Origin: HGM04593 sp045646845
GTDB taxonomy: Bacteria > Bacteroidota > Bacteroidia > Bacteroidales > Bacteroidaceae
Assembly (NCBI GenBank): GCA_045646845.1
Contig: JAZRLO010000001.1
Coordinates: forward strand, 62,001-126,000
Length of the DNA: 64,000 bases
Reading direction: 5' to 3'
Below are positions 51,249-61,400 of the stretch, in pieces; within the stretch, counting starts at the first letter, position 1, and every line of letters starts with the position of its first letter. Position numbers and translations under genes: made by a program. The notes under the pieces were generated by a model. That model was given only the letters and a program-made list of their open reading frames with translations. It ran no database searches and was not told where the DNA came from.

Positions 51249-53369
51249 ATGATGAAAATGAATAACGCAAAGAAGGCGACGGCCGTACCGCGTAAACCGC
51301 AGGTGGAAACCGTTACCGGAAATGTCAGGGCGAAAAGGGGCATTCTGGCACGTCTGAAGGACTTTTTATGTGCCATACCTGAATATCCGCTGCTTACGGC
51401 ATCCGTTTTTTTTGGTTTGCTGTGGCTGTTGCTCGTGGTTTGTGAACAGGCCTTTCTGTTCAGGGTCAGCGAATTGTCGGTTTTTCTGTTCGATGAGGTC
51501 TATTTTGACTCCATGATGTCTGTTCCGGCAGGCTTTCTCTCCTACCTGGGCTCTTTCCTTGTACAGTTTTTCCATATACCGCTGCTTGGTGCGACTATGT
51601 ATGTCTCGTTGCTCGTGCTGTTGTATTGGGTTACGCGCAAGGCCTTCAGCATTCCCGGGAGATATTCACTTGTAGCTCTCTTGCCGGTTGCTGCCATAGT
51701 CGCGTCCAATTCGCAGTTGGGCTACTGGATATTCTATTTGAAGTTGCCCGGGTTCTATTATATGGCTCTTCTGGGTGTGCTTTTCTCATTTTTTGCTGTA
51801 TGGCTGTTCCGCAGGTTACCTTTGCCGGCGCGCATCCCGTTTGTTGCCGCATGGGCGTTTTTCGGCTATCCTTTAATGGGTGTATATGCTCTCGCAGGCG
51901 CAATTGTGATGGCGCTTCTTGGCCTTTCTGTCTCAATAAGCAGGCGGAAGAGTACTGTGCTCTCATGCGTGACGCTGCTCGTTTCGGCTGTTGCTGTTTA
52001 TCTTGCACCCCGATACTATTACGGGGTTTATGATACGGTCGCTTTTGACACGGTATATAAGGCCGGAACGCCCTGTACCCAGTGGACTTCGGGGTATGTG
52101 GCGAAGGTCGTTCATGAGGTGCCTTCGTACTGGCACGACATAAGGCTCTATTGGGTGCCATTCTTCCTGATTCTTTTTTCTTGCATGCTCCTTGCTCTGG
52201 CTCCGCTTCTCAAAGGGTGGTTGTCGAAGGTGAAACGCTTGCCGGCAATAGCCTCCACGGTGGTGTTGGCTACTGTTGTTGTTCTCCTCTGTTTCCATTG
52301 GTTCCGTGACACGAATTTCCGTATCGAGAACAAACAGAATCAGGCAATGTGGGATGGAGATTGGGAAGCTGTGGTGGAGTATGGCAAGGAGACGCATAAT
52401 CCGACAAGGCAGATAGTGCTCAACAACAATCTCGCTCTTCTGCATCAGGGTGCGGCAGGCGAAAAGATGTTCGCCAGTCCGCACGGCAGTGCCGACATTA
52501 TGGCCCCTGTAGGTGTGCATCTGACACAAACGGGCGGCAAGATGCTCTATTATTATTATGGCAAGCTCAATTTCTGCTACCGCTGGTGTGTGGAGGATGC
52601 GGTTGAGTATGGTTGGAGAATAGAGTATCTGAAGCATGCGACACGCTCGATGATTCTCTCCGGGGAATATACGCTGGCACGACGTTACATAAAGATTCTC
52701 AAAAGTACGATGTTCCACCGTTCGTGGGCCGAGGAGATGGAGAAGTTCGTGGAATCGCCCGAACTGATAGAAAAGGAAGATCAGTTCCGTCTGCCTCTCA
52801 GTATGAACTGCTTCGACGATGCGCTTGCCGTTGACGACTCTTTTGTAGAAGCCTTCCTTACGAAGGATCTTATGGTGATGCCGGAAAATGCGACACCCGA
52901 ATATGTAGAGGCGTCGCTGATGATGGCTCTCATCCGTAAGGACGGCAATGCTTTCTGGCCTCTGCTCGACAAGTATGCGAGGACCTGTATTCCGATGGAT
53001 GCCAATAAGGCTCCGACAAGGAAACTTCCCAAACATTATCAGGAGGCGTACCTTGTTTTCAGGCAGAGTGAGATGTCCAAAGCTCCCGAACAGAGGAACG
53101 TTGATGTCGAGAGCCTTAAGAACGGTTTCGAGAAATACTTCATCGATCCGGCTATAGAGCAGCGTTTCATGAACGTTTTCATACCTAAGGTGGCGCAGTT
53201 CAACCCTATGAACAATCCGTTCAACAGAGCTTTCCCCGACACGGCTACGGTTGCAAAGAAAAATGCGGTAAAAGCCGGTGAAAGGCATAATGCTTCGTTC
53301 TTCAGGTACGATTTCAGTGATACCTATTACTACTATTTCTATTTTGTCCGTAACATAAAGACCAATTGA
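51249..53369 (+). CDS. Large membrane protein with soluble C-terminal domain (DUF6057-like)
   Basis: A 706-residue protein. A basic N-terminus of about 50 residues is followed by eight or more membrane segments up to about residue 355, for example YPLLTASVFFGLLWLLLVVC, YSLVALLPVAAIVASN and VPFFLILFSCMLLALAPLL. A soluble C-terminal part of about 350 residues is rich in helix-forming sequence (GEYTLARRYIKILKSTMFHR) and looks TPR-like. I associate the layout with the uncharacterised DUF6057 family, from memory and not by search. It is followed 24 bases later by the propeller/haem-motif lipoprotein, a pairing that suggests shared function. No catalytic motif was recognised. Start may be any of the closely spaced ATGs 51249-51258. 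Confidence 0.75.
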   Translation: MMKMNNAKKATAVPRKPQVETVTGNVRAKRGILARLKDFLCAIPEYPLLTASVFFGLLWLLLVVCEQAFLFRVSELSVFLFDEVYFDSMMSVPAGFLSYLGSFLVQFFHIPLLGATMYVSLLVLLYWVTRKAFSIPGRYSLVALLPVAAIVASNSQLGYWIFYLKLPGFYYMALLGVLFSFFAVWLFRRLPLPARIPFVAAWAFFGYPLMGVYALAGAIVMALLGLSVSISRRKSTVLSCVTLLVSAVAVYLAPRYYYGVYDTVAFDTVYKAGTPCTQWTSGYVAKVVHEVPSYWHDIRLYWVPFFLILFSCMLLALAPLLKGWLSKVKRLPAIASTVVLATVVVLLCFHWFRDTNFRIENKQNQAMWDGDWEAVVEYGKETHNPTRQIVLNNNLALLHQGAAGEKMFASPHGSADIMAPVGVHLTQTGGKMLYYYYGKLNFCYRWCVEDAVEYGWRIEYLKHATRSMILSGEYTLARRYIKILKSTMFHRSWAEEMEKFVESPELIEKEDQFRLPLSMNCFDDALAVDDSFVEAFLTKDLMVMPENATPEYVEASLMMALIRKDGNAFWPLLDKYARTCIPMDANKAPTRKLPKHYQEAYLVFRQSEMSKAPEQRNVDVESLKNGFEKYFIDPAIEQRFMNVFIPKVAQFNPMNNPFNRAFPDTATVAKKNAVKAGERHNASFFRYDFSDTYYYYFYFVRNIKTN

Positions 53370-53393
53370 TAATCTCCTTATTATAAATATGTC

Positions 53394-54896
53394 ATGAGAA
53401 GAATTTTCAATAATATCGTTATGCTCTCCGTGGCATTCCTGCTATCATGCTCATCGGGCATTCCCGGCAGTTATGAATCCAAGGGCATGCAGCCTGAAAT
53501 ATATCCCGACTACAGGGATGTTACAGTCCCCTGCAATATTTCGCCGTTGACATTCCGTGTAGTTGATGAGGGTGACGCCAGTGTCATCCGTTTCGCTGCG
53601 GGTGACAGAGAGTTCGTTACTGAAGGCCCCGAAGCGGTGATTCCGGCAGAAGAGTGGGCGGCTCTGGTGGCGGCAGCGACCGGCTCGTCCATAACAGTGG
53701 ATGTCTTTGTCGAAAAGGGTGGAAAATGGAGTAAGTTCGCGCCTTTCTGCCTCCATGTCTCCCGTGACTCCATAGATCCGTACATCTCTTACAGGCTTAT
53801 ACCTCCCTCATATGTAGCCTACGAGAATCTGAGCATAAGTCAGCGTAATCTTGAGAACTATGACGAGGAGATAATCTATCACAACAGACTTGTGGTTTCG
53901 GAACCTGACGGACAATGTATCAACTGTCATGCGTACAAGAACTACAGCGCCGATAACATGCAGTTTCATGTGCGTCAGTACAAGGGCGGTACAATATTCG
54001 TTCATGACGGCAAGGTGAAGAAACTCGATTTGAAGACCGACTCGACTATCTCTGCAGGTGTATATCCGTTCTTTAACCCTGTATATGATGTCGTTGCGTA
54101 TTCCGTGAATACCACAGGACAGATTTTTCATACTAAGGACCATAACAAGGTAGAGGTTCAGGACCAGTACAGTGATGTGATAGTTTATAATCCTGTCAAG
54201 GAGACTGTCGCGCATGTCTCGGCCGACCCCGATGATCTTGAGGTTTTTCCGGCCTGGTCTCCCGACGGAAAGATGCTCTATTACTGTGTTTCAAAGTTCC
54301 CCGAAGACTCTTTGCTGACGGAACGCGTTGCGAAGGAGGTTGTCAACTACAAGGATATCAAATATGATATCGTGCGCCGTCCATGGAATCCCGATACCGG
54401 TGAGTTCGGGGAGGTTGATACGGTTTTCTGCGCTTCGGCACTCGGTAAGAGTGCGACATTCCCCAGAGTCTCGCCTAACGGCAAATATCTTCTTTTTGCC
54501 CTTGGTGAATACGGTTGTTTCCATATATGGCACAAGGATGCGGACCTTTATCTCCTTAGCCTTGAAGACGGTTCGTACCGGTCGCTCGAAAAAGCAAATT
54601 CGGAATTCCCCGAAAGTTACCATTCATGGAGTAGCAACGGCAAATGGATACTCTTTGCCAGCCGCCGCGAGGACACCAACTACAGCCGTCTGTACATAGC
54701 ACATGTCAACGATGACGGCACGAGTGACAAGGCTTTCCTTTTGCCTCAGGAGAGTGCCGACTATTACGACTTCTTCGACCGTTCTTACAATGTGCCCGAG
54801 TTTATGAAAGAGCCTGTGTCCATAACTCCCCAGGAGTTCGTCGAGGTGGTCGAAGGTGAACCTGTAAAAGTTAAATATACATCAAATATAAAGTAA
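53394..54896 (+). CDS. PD40 beta-propeller lipoprotein with a CxxCH motif
   Basis: A 500-residue lipoprotein (lipobox VAFLLSCSSG). Residues about 45-165 are beta-rich. A CINCHAYKN motif near residue 179 would bind haem c covalently if exported through a cytochrome c maturation system. Residues about 200-470 contain TolB/PD40-type blades: FPAWSPDGKMLYYCVSK, FPRVSPNGKYLLFALG and YHSWSSNGKWILFASRRED. It is directed to the periplasm or outer membrane and follows the membrane-protein gene by 24 bases. A terminator 40 bases later separates it from the fasciclin-SusCD operon. Haem binding and any redox role are inferences. Confidence 0.8.
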   Translation: MRRIFNNIVMLSVAFLLSCSSGIPGSYESKGMQPEIYPDYRDVTVPCNISPLTFRVVDEGDASVIRFAAGDREFVTEGPEAVIPAEEWAALVAAATGSSITVDVFVEKGGKWSKFAPFCLHVSRDSIDPYISYRLIPPSYVAYENLSISQRNLENYDEEIIYHNRLVVSEPDGQCINCHAYKNYSADNMQFHVRQYKGGTIFVHDGKVKKLDLKTDSTISAGVYPFFNPVYDVVAYSVNTTGQIFHTKDHNKVEVQDQYSDVIVYNPVKETVAHVSADPDDLEVFPAWSPDGKMLYYCVSKFPEDSLLTERVAKEVVNYKDIKYDIVRRPWNPDTGEFGEVDTVFCASALGKSATFPRVSPNGKYLLFALGEYGCFHIWHKDADLYLLSLEDGSYRSLEKANSEFPESYHSWSSNGKWILFASRREDTNYSRLYIAHVNDDGTSDKAFLLPQESADYYDFFDRSYNVPEFMKEPVSITPQEFVEVVEGEPVKVKYTSNIK

Positions 54897-54935
54897 AATT
54901 TAACACTTGATTGTTAAATATTCAAAAAGCAAAAA

Positions 54936-54981
54936 CTCCCCGGATTCTGCGCGCGACTGAATCCGGGGAGCGATTTTTTTT
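54936..54981 (+). terminator. Strong rho-independent terminator
   Basis: CTCCCCGGATTC (54936-54947) pairs perfectly with GAATCCGGGGAG (54959-54970) and is followed by a T8 run. It ends the two-gene DUF6057/PD40 unit. Confidence 0.88.
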
Positions 54982-55053
54982 ATTTAAATGTGAAAAAAAC
55001 TCCTTTGAAGTGAAAAAAAAAGGGGGATTGTGCGAATATTTGTTGAAAAGTCT

Positions 55054-55061
55054 TATTTTTG
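55054..55061 (+). promoter_or_regulatory. Likely -7 element of the fasciclin-SusC-SusD operon promoter
   Basis: TATTTTTG fits TAnnTTTG and lies 80 bases before the ATG at 55141. The -33 region is poor. The leader is A-rich just before the start, as in highly expressed Bacteroides genes. Confidence 0.5.
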
Positions 55062-55140
55062 CACGATAGCAAAGGGTGTATTGTGTCCTTGCGTGAAATG
55101 CTTAAAAAACAAAAAAATAATAATTAATAATTTTGTACTT

Positions 55141-58100
55141 ATGTTTAAACACCGTTTAAGTAAAATTGGCAAAGCAACACTTTTCGCGTTGTGCATGTTG
55201 TTTGTCGGCGGTTCATTGCAGTCTTGTCAGGACTGGTTCGATGATTACAAGTATGACAACAACGAACCTGATTGGTTGGGTGCAAGTATTTACGATTTCC
55301 TGAAAGAGGGAACTCCGGGACACACCTACAACAATTTTGTTGCTATCATTGACAGTTTGGGTGAGCGTGAAACGCTTGCGCATACAGGTAGCAAGACTCT
55401 CTTTGTGGCCGATGATGCGGCTTTTGAAAAATTCTTCGAGAACAACCCATGGGGTGTCAAGAGTGTCGGTGACATGACAAAGGCGCAGATGAAGATTCTG
55501 CTCTACAGTGCAATGCTCGACAATGCCATGCTGCTCGACATGATGTCAAGTACAGGTTCCGGTACAAGTGCCGAGGGTACATGCCTCCGCCGCTTGACCT
55601 CAGCATCAATCATCGACTCCATTCCTCTTGTCAAGGATATGGATATGCCTGCTTACAACAAGTATTGGGATGCTCTCCGCGGAACAGTGAGAGACAAAGA
55701 ACTCAGAATAGCTATGGACGGAACAGATCCTATGATGGTTCATTTCCTCTCGGATTATCTCAAGAACAACTCCATCAAGACTTCTGACATCGAGTTCCTC
55801 TTCAAGAAGGGCGGTGCCATAACAAACACTTTCGGCAGCGATGACGCGATGGTGTTCGGTTACAAGGTCGTTTCAAACGGTATTGATGATGGCGGTATCT
55901 CTGGTGACTCATTGACAATCACCTGTAAGAACGGTTATATCTATCGTCTCGACAATGTGCTTCTTCCTCCATCAAATATGGCAGAGGAACTTCGCAGACG
56001 TGAGGATACAAAGGTCTTCAGTCATCTGCTCGACCGTTTCTGCATTCCGGTTTATGATGCGGTGTTGACAGCCGAGTACAACAGCCACTACAAGACCAGT
56101 GACAGTATCTTCTGTTTGAAATACTTTACTAAGGATAACTTCAGCAGCTACAACCTCCTCACTTCAAAGAATGCGAATCCTACAGTTGATGAGTTGTTGA
56201 ACTTCGATCCGGGTTGGAATGCCTTCCAGAACTCACTTTCCAAGGAGCGCGACATGGCAGCCATGTTCGTTCCCAACGATGCGTCTATGTATGAGTATTT
56301 TGCAACAGCCGAAGGCGCAGGAAACTTCCTCATCCAGCAGTTCGCTCCCAATGTTAAGGTTTCCGATGTGAAATCTTTGATTCAGGCTCTCGACAGCGTT
56401 CCCGAAGTGAACATCGTTCCCTTCCTCAATAACCTGATGAAGCCGACATTCGCAGGAACAGTTCTCAGCAAGTTCGATAAAATTACTGACGACGCGAACG
56501 ATGCGATGGGTATAAAGGAACAGCACGTTGATGAGTGCGTTATAGCAAACAACGGTGTTATATATATATTGAACAATGTGTTCGGTCCTGCTACATACCA
56601 GGCAGTTTCTGCTCCTACAATCGTATTCGAGAACATGTTGCTTATGCGTAACATCATCAAGCAGTTGCGTTATGACTACTATCTGCTTGCAATGGACGCG
56701 ACATACAGCTTCGTAGTGCCCGATGACGACTACTTCGTTTACTACGACCCTGTGACATTCTCTAACCCTTCCGATGTTGAAGTTCCTGGTCTCAAGCCAA
56801 AGGCTTATGCGTTCCATTACAATGCGGACCGTCCCAAGAATACTTCCAAGGCAACTGAACTCTGGGCCGAAGTGTTCGAGTTTGATGCAAAGACAAACGT
56901 TATCACCGATACTCTTACTGCATTGGGCCCCATCAATGTGTCTGGTTCAGACTTCGGTGGTAATGCACTCATGAAGAACCGTATGACCGACCTTATGGAA
57001 TACCTTATTATAGTACATAATGACGGAGACGGTGTGTTGACGCCTAACGGAAACGATGGCTATATCGCAAACAAGAAAAAGTATTACCAGACAAAGGGCT
57101 ACGGAACAATCAAGGTTGATGCAAGCGATGTCAACAATGTTAAGTTCTATGGCGGTGAACAGATAGAGAAGGGTACATATGTGACAATCGGCGTAAAGGA
57201 TGGTGAGAAGACCATCTACAACCAGAAGAACGGTATCACATTCTGTACAGTTCCTGGCGGTGATGCAGAACCGGGTATCAAGGCTTCCGGTGTGCCGACA
57301 CCTCCAACAAGGTCGGTATATACGAATATGTTGGCGAATTCTGTCGATGAAAACGATACTTTCTATGAATTCTTCCAGCTCTGTAATCCCGCAGATTACG
57401 AGGCTATGCTTAAGAATATGTTCGGTTCAAAGTATAAAGAGGATTCTTTGAAGGTTTACTCAATATTCTACAGCTCAAAGGCCGGTAATTTCATAAAGTC
57501 AGTACCGTTCTTCAACACATACCACTATACGGTATATATCCCTTCAAATGCATCGGTAAAGAATATGTTCGAGAGAGGTCTTCCTACATGGGAAGCTATC
57601 GAGGCAATTTCCGCTACCCAGCCTACAAAGGCTGCTGCGGCTATGCGTCTTTTGAACAACTTCCTGCGCTATCATTTCCAGGATAATTCAGTATATGTCG
57701 ATGATGTTCCGTTCTCAATTCCGGCTCCGGGCGGAGGAACATACTCTGAGGCCAATTTCTCTACTTCGGTCATCAATGCAAAGACCGGACGTTTCTATGA
57801 GACAATCGTAAGAAATTCAGCAGACAACAGCACAATCATTGTAAAGGACCACATCACTCCTTATGCCAACACCAATGAATGGGCAAAAGTGTTGAAGGTC
57901 GGCAAGGAAGGCAAGACATGGAACGTTATGTGCCGTGACTTCGAATATGGATTGACTGCAAAAGTCCCGAGTTCAATCGTTACCTCTTCTTTCGCAGTGC
58001 TTCAGCCTATTGACAAAGCTTTGCTGAATGACGGTCTCTTCGGTTATGACGGACGTTTCCGCCGTTATTCTAATGACGGTGAACTTGTCGATACAATGAC

Positions 58101-58461
58101 AGTTGCCGGTATCCCGGGTTCTGTCAAAGTCGGAGGTAAGTCTCCTTATCTGGTTGCCGACTACGGAACAGTAAAGATGAAGGATATGAAGGGTGTAGAG
58201 AGAGCTATGCGTCTTGCATACCTTATGGCTCCGCTCAATGAGGGCAGCGAGTCTTGGAATTCCGCTCTCACACGTGAGGAACTCGTCCTTGACAATTCAG
58301 CCAAGCTCCTTATAACAAACGAGGGTATGCTTGTAGAGGTTACTAAGGATGAGGATAACAATAAGGTATATAATTATGTTGTCGTGGACGGCAACAGATT
58401 GAGAGTTGACAATGCCGGTAACGTGGTAGAGAGAATACCTGTAGCCGCATCCGAAAATTAA
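55141..58461 (+). CDS. Large multi-fasciclin (FAS1) surface lipoprotein
   Basis: A 1106-residue lipoprotein. I take the ATG at 55141 (MFKHRLSKIGKATLFALCML with lipobox GSLQSC); the frame open to 55030 crosses the promoter. At least four FAS1-like units can be seen. They start with phrases such as ASIYDFLKEGTPGHTYNNFV (about 50), AFQNSLSKERDMAAMFVPND (about 365), LLMRNIIKQLRYDYYLLAMD (about 500) and NDTFYEFFQLCNPADYEAML (about 770), with the FAS1 H/VPND-type turn (FVADDAAF, FVPNDASM, YIPSNASV). FAS1 domains mediate adhesion or protein contacts. It occupies the place where SusE/SusF-type glycan-binding lipoproteins occur in other operons. It is 18 bases upstream of susC. The ligand is unknown. 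Confidence 0.85.
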   Translation: MFKHRLSKIGKATLFALCMLFVGGSLQSCQDWFDDYKYDNNEPDWLGASIYDFLKEGTPGHTYNNFVAIIDSLGERETLAHTGSKTLFVADDAAFEKFFENNPWGVKSVGDMTKAQMKILLYSAMLDNAMLLDMMSSTGSGTSAEGTCLRRLTSASIIDSIPLVKDMDMPAYNKYWDALRGTVRDKELRIAMDGTDPMMVHFLSDYLKNNSIKTSDIEFLFKKGGAITNTFGSDDAMVFGYKVVSNGIDDGGISGDSLTITCKNGYIYRLDNVLLPPSNMAEELRRREDTKVFSHLLDRFCIPVYDAVLTAEYNSHYKTSDSIFCLKYFTKDNFSSYNLLTSKNANPTVDELLNFDPGWNAFQNSLSKERDMAAMFVPNDASMYEYFATAEGAGNFLIQQFAPNVKVSDVKSLIQALDSVPEVNIVPFLNNLMKPTFAGTVLSKFDKITDDANDAMGIKEQHVDECVIANNGVIYILNNVFGPATYQAVSAPTIVFENMLLMRNIIKQLRYDYYLLAMDATYSFVVPDDDYFVYYDPVTFSNPSDVEVPGLKPKAYAFHYNADRPKNTSKATELWAEVFEFDAKTNVITDTLTALGPINVSGSDFGGNALMKNRMTDLMEYLIIVHNDGDGVLTPNGNDGYIANKKKYYQTKGYGTIKVDASDVNNVKFYGGEQIEKGTYVTIGVKDGEKTIYNQKNGITFCTVPGGDAEPGIKASGVPTPPTRSVYTNMLANSVDENDTFYEFFQLCNPADYEAMLKNMFGSKYKEDSLKVYSIFYSSKAGNFIKSVPFFNTYHYTVYIPSNASVKNMFERGLPTWEAIEAISATQPTKAAAAMRLLNNFLRYHFQDNSVYVDDVPFSIPAPGGGTYSEANFSTSVINAKTGRFYETIVRNSADNSTIIVKDHITPYANTNEWAKVLKVGKEGKTWNVMCRDFEYGLTAKVPSSIVTSSFAVLQPIDKALLNDGLFGYDGRFRRYSNDGELVDTMTVAGIPGSVKVGGKSPYLVADYGTVKMKDMKGVERAMRLAYLMAPLNEGSESWNSALTREELVLDNSAKLLITNEGMLVEVTKDEDNNKVYNYVVVDGNRLRVDNAGNVVERIPVAASEN

Positions 58462-58479
58462 TAGTGTTGTAGAATAAAC

Positions 58480-61400
58480 ATGAAAGCTATGATAAAAACG
58501 AAGTATTTATTGTTACTCGTGCTTCTTTGCAGTTTCGGAACTGCTGCATTCGCACAGAAGGGCGCGAGAATTTCGGGTACGGTAACAAGTGACGCCGAAG
58601 GAGCGCTTATTATGGTAAACATTACCGAGCGCGACAAGAACAACCGTATCATTGAGGCTTGTGCCACAGACTTTGAGGGTAACTTCTCAATGGTGGTAAA
58701 AAACACAAGCAACGTGCTTGAGATTTCATATGTCGGTTACAAGACACAGCGTTTGCCTATCGGTAACCGTACGGTGTTCAACGTGAAGATGGTTGAGGAC
58801 AACGTGCTTACCCAGGTCGATATCGTTGCCAAGCAGGTGACCCGCTCTGGAGGTCTTGATATCCTTGAACGTGAGATGACCCATGCAAGTCAGAAGATCA
58901 GCATGGACGAGATGGAGGGTCTCTCATTCGCATCTGTCGATGAGGCGCTTCAGGGACAGATTGCCGGTCTCGACATTGTCTTCAATTCTGGTGACGTGGG
59001 TTCTGGTACCCAGATGCGTCTGCGCGGTAATTCAACTCTTGAGGGTGACGCTACACCGTTGCTCGTTGTGGATGACAACATCTTCGAGGTTGACGAGGGT
59101 TCTTTCGACTTCGAGACTGCAACAGACGAGAGCTTTGCCGAACTTCTTATGGTCAACACCGAGGATATCGCGGAAATCGAGGTACTCAAGGATGCAGCTT
59201 CATGTGCTGTCTATGGTTCCAGAGGTGCGAACGGTGTCATCAAGATCAAGACCAAGCGCGGTAAGCGCGGTCCTACACGTGTGAACTTCAGCTACAAGTT
59301 CAAGGACAAGTGGACACCGAGCGGTATCAACCTTCTCAATGGTGACGACTATACCATGCTCATCAAGCAGGCTCTCTACAACCAGAACCAGGTGGGTGTG
59401 GATGTTCCCGAGTTGAACTATGACAAGACATTCCCTGAATATGAGAACTTCAACAACAATACCGACTGGGTTGATGCCGTGTCAAAGCACGGTTACCGTA
59501 ACGAGTATAACCTCAACATCAGCGGTGGTGGCGAGAAGGCTACATTCCGTATATCAGGAGGTTATTCGAACGAAACCGGTCAGGTGATAGGACAGTACAT
59601 GCAGAGTTTCACCTCTCGTCTTGCTCTTGACTACTATGTTTCACAGAGAATCAAGGTTATCGCCGACTTCTCTTTCTCTTACAACCATAACAAGAGAAAC
59701 ATCTCCAGTCTGTTGAACAATGCACAGCTGATGATGCCTAACATGAGTATATACAAGCAGGATGCCGAGGGTAATAATACTGATGACTATTATGCAATGC
59801 TCAAGTACGCTAATCCCAACGTGCTCGAGAGTGCGTTGTACAGCCGCAAGAACCCTGTGGCAGCCGGTAATCTCGAAGAGTATTATACAGAGAACTACAG
59901 CATCAGCCCACAGATTACATTGGAGTATAACCTTTTGGGTCTTGAGGATGATGAGTCACAGTTGAAGTATCGCGGTATGGTTAACCTCAATGCTTCTACA
60001 TACTCAGGTACTACGTATGAGCCTTCTGCGCTCTCTACTGACAACTGGACCGCACAGGAGAAGAACAGGTCAAAGGCTGACGACAGCAAGAGCTTGAGTT
60101 TCAATACACGTCATCAGTTGATTTTCACTCCGTATCTCGGAAGTAAGGACCACTTCATGACAATGAATGCACAGTTCGAACTGAATACTGGTAGCGGTAA
60201 CTCACAGAACTCTACCGCTGTCGGTCTTCCCAACGGTAACATCAGCAGTTCAACAGTCGGTTCAAAGCTCAACGGAGCCGGAACAAGCAAGTGGGAGAGC
60301 CGCATGATACGCTTCGTCTTCGATGCTCACTACTCATACAAGTCAAAGTATGCTTTGCGTGTGGCATTCAGCGGTGAAGGTAACACAGCGATGGGTGATG
60401 ACAGAAAATGGGCTATTTACCCCTCTATTTCAGGACGTTGGAACATCATTGACGAGAAGTGGATGGATTGGGCGAAACCTGTCCTTTCAATGCTCTCTTT
60501 GCGTCCCGGTTTCGGTATGGACGGTCACGCTCCAAACGGAAACTATACTTTCAACAGCTACTCGCCTCTGGGTAAGAGCTATCTCGGTATGGCCGGCTTC
60601 CAGATGGACGGTATCCGTCTGACCGACCTTCGCCGTTCTGACAAGCGTGAGTGGAACATCGGTTCTGACTTCGGTTTCTTCAAGGACAAGCTTACCGGTG
60701 CGTTCAACTACTATAGCGGTACTACATATGACCAGTTGGTTTCAACATACAAGATTCCTTCATCAACAGGTTATTCTTCTCTTGCATACAAGAACTCAGG
60801 TACTGTGCGCAACTCAGGTTGGGAACTCAATATGAACCTCAATAACCTGAGGATCGTGGGTGACTTCTCGTTCTCTATGTACTTTAATATAGGTAAGAAC
60901 TACAATGAGATTCTTGAGCTCGAAGAGGCATATCTTGAGGAGAGAAACGGTAAATACGAGGCTCCCGAGAACAGCAAGTACCTCGGTCGTGTACAGATAG
61001 GCAACCCGAGCGGTGCCATTTATGGTTTCCGTTATAAGGGCGTTTATCGTTACAGCTACAAGAACTGGGAGAAGGCCCTTACCGAGGAGGCTGCAGGCCG
61101 TAACGGTACATGTCCTATCGTGCGTGACGCCGATGGCAATGTAGTTTACGAGGCTGACGGAACTCCCAAGAAGATGGCTCTTTTCTATGACAATGAGGAG
61201 ATGACCACTCACAACGGTTATGAGTTCAGAGGTGGTGATGCAATCTATGAGGATGTCAACCATGACGGTACAATCAACCAGCTTGATATCGTTTATCTCG
61301 GTAACTCAAATCCTGCGGCCCAGGGTGGTTTCGGTTTCACATTCCGTTACAAGAAGTGGGCTTTGAAGGCTAACTTCACATACCGTTGGGACGTTGACGT

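Noticed and set aside
51963..53288. 441-residue minus-strand open frame opposite the DUF6057-like gene
   Set aside because: Full antisense overlap with the plus-strand gene in an operon; Ile/His/Arg-rich and without signal or domain.
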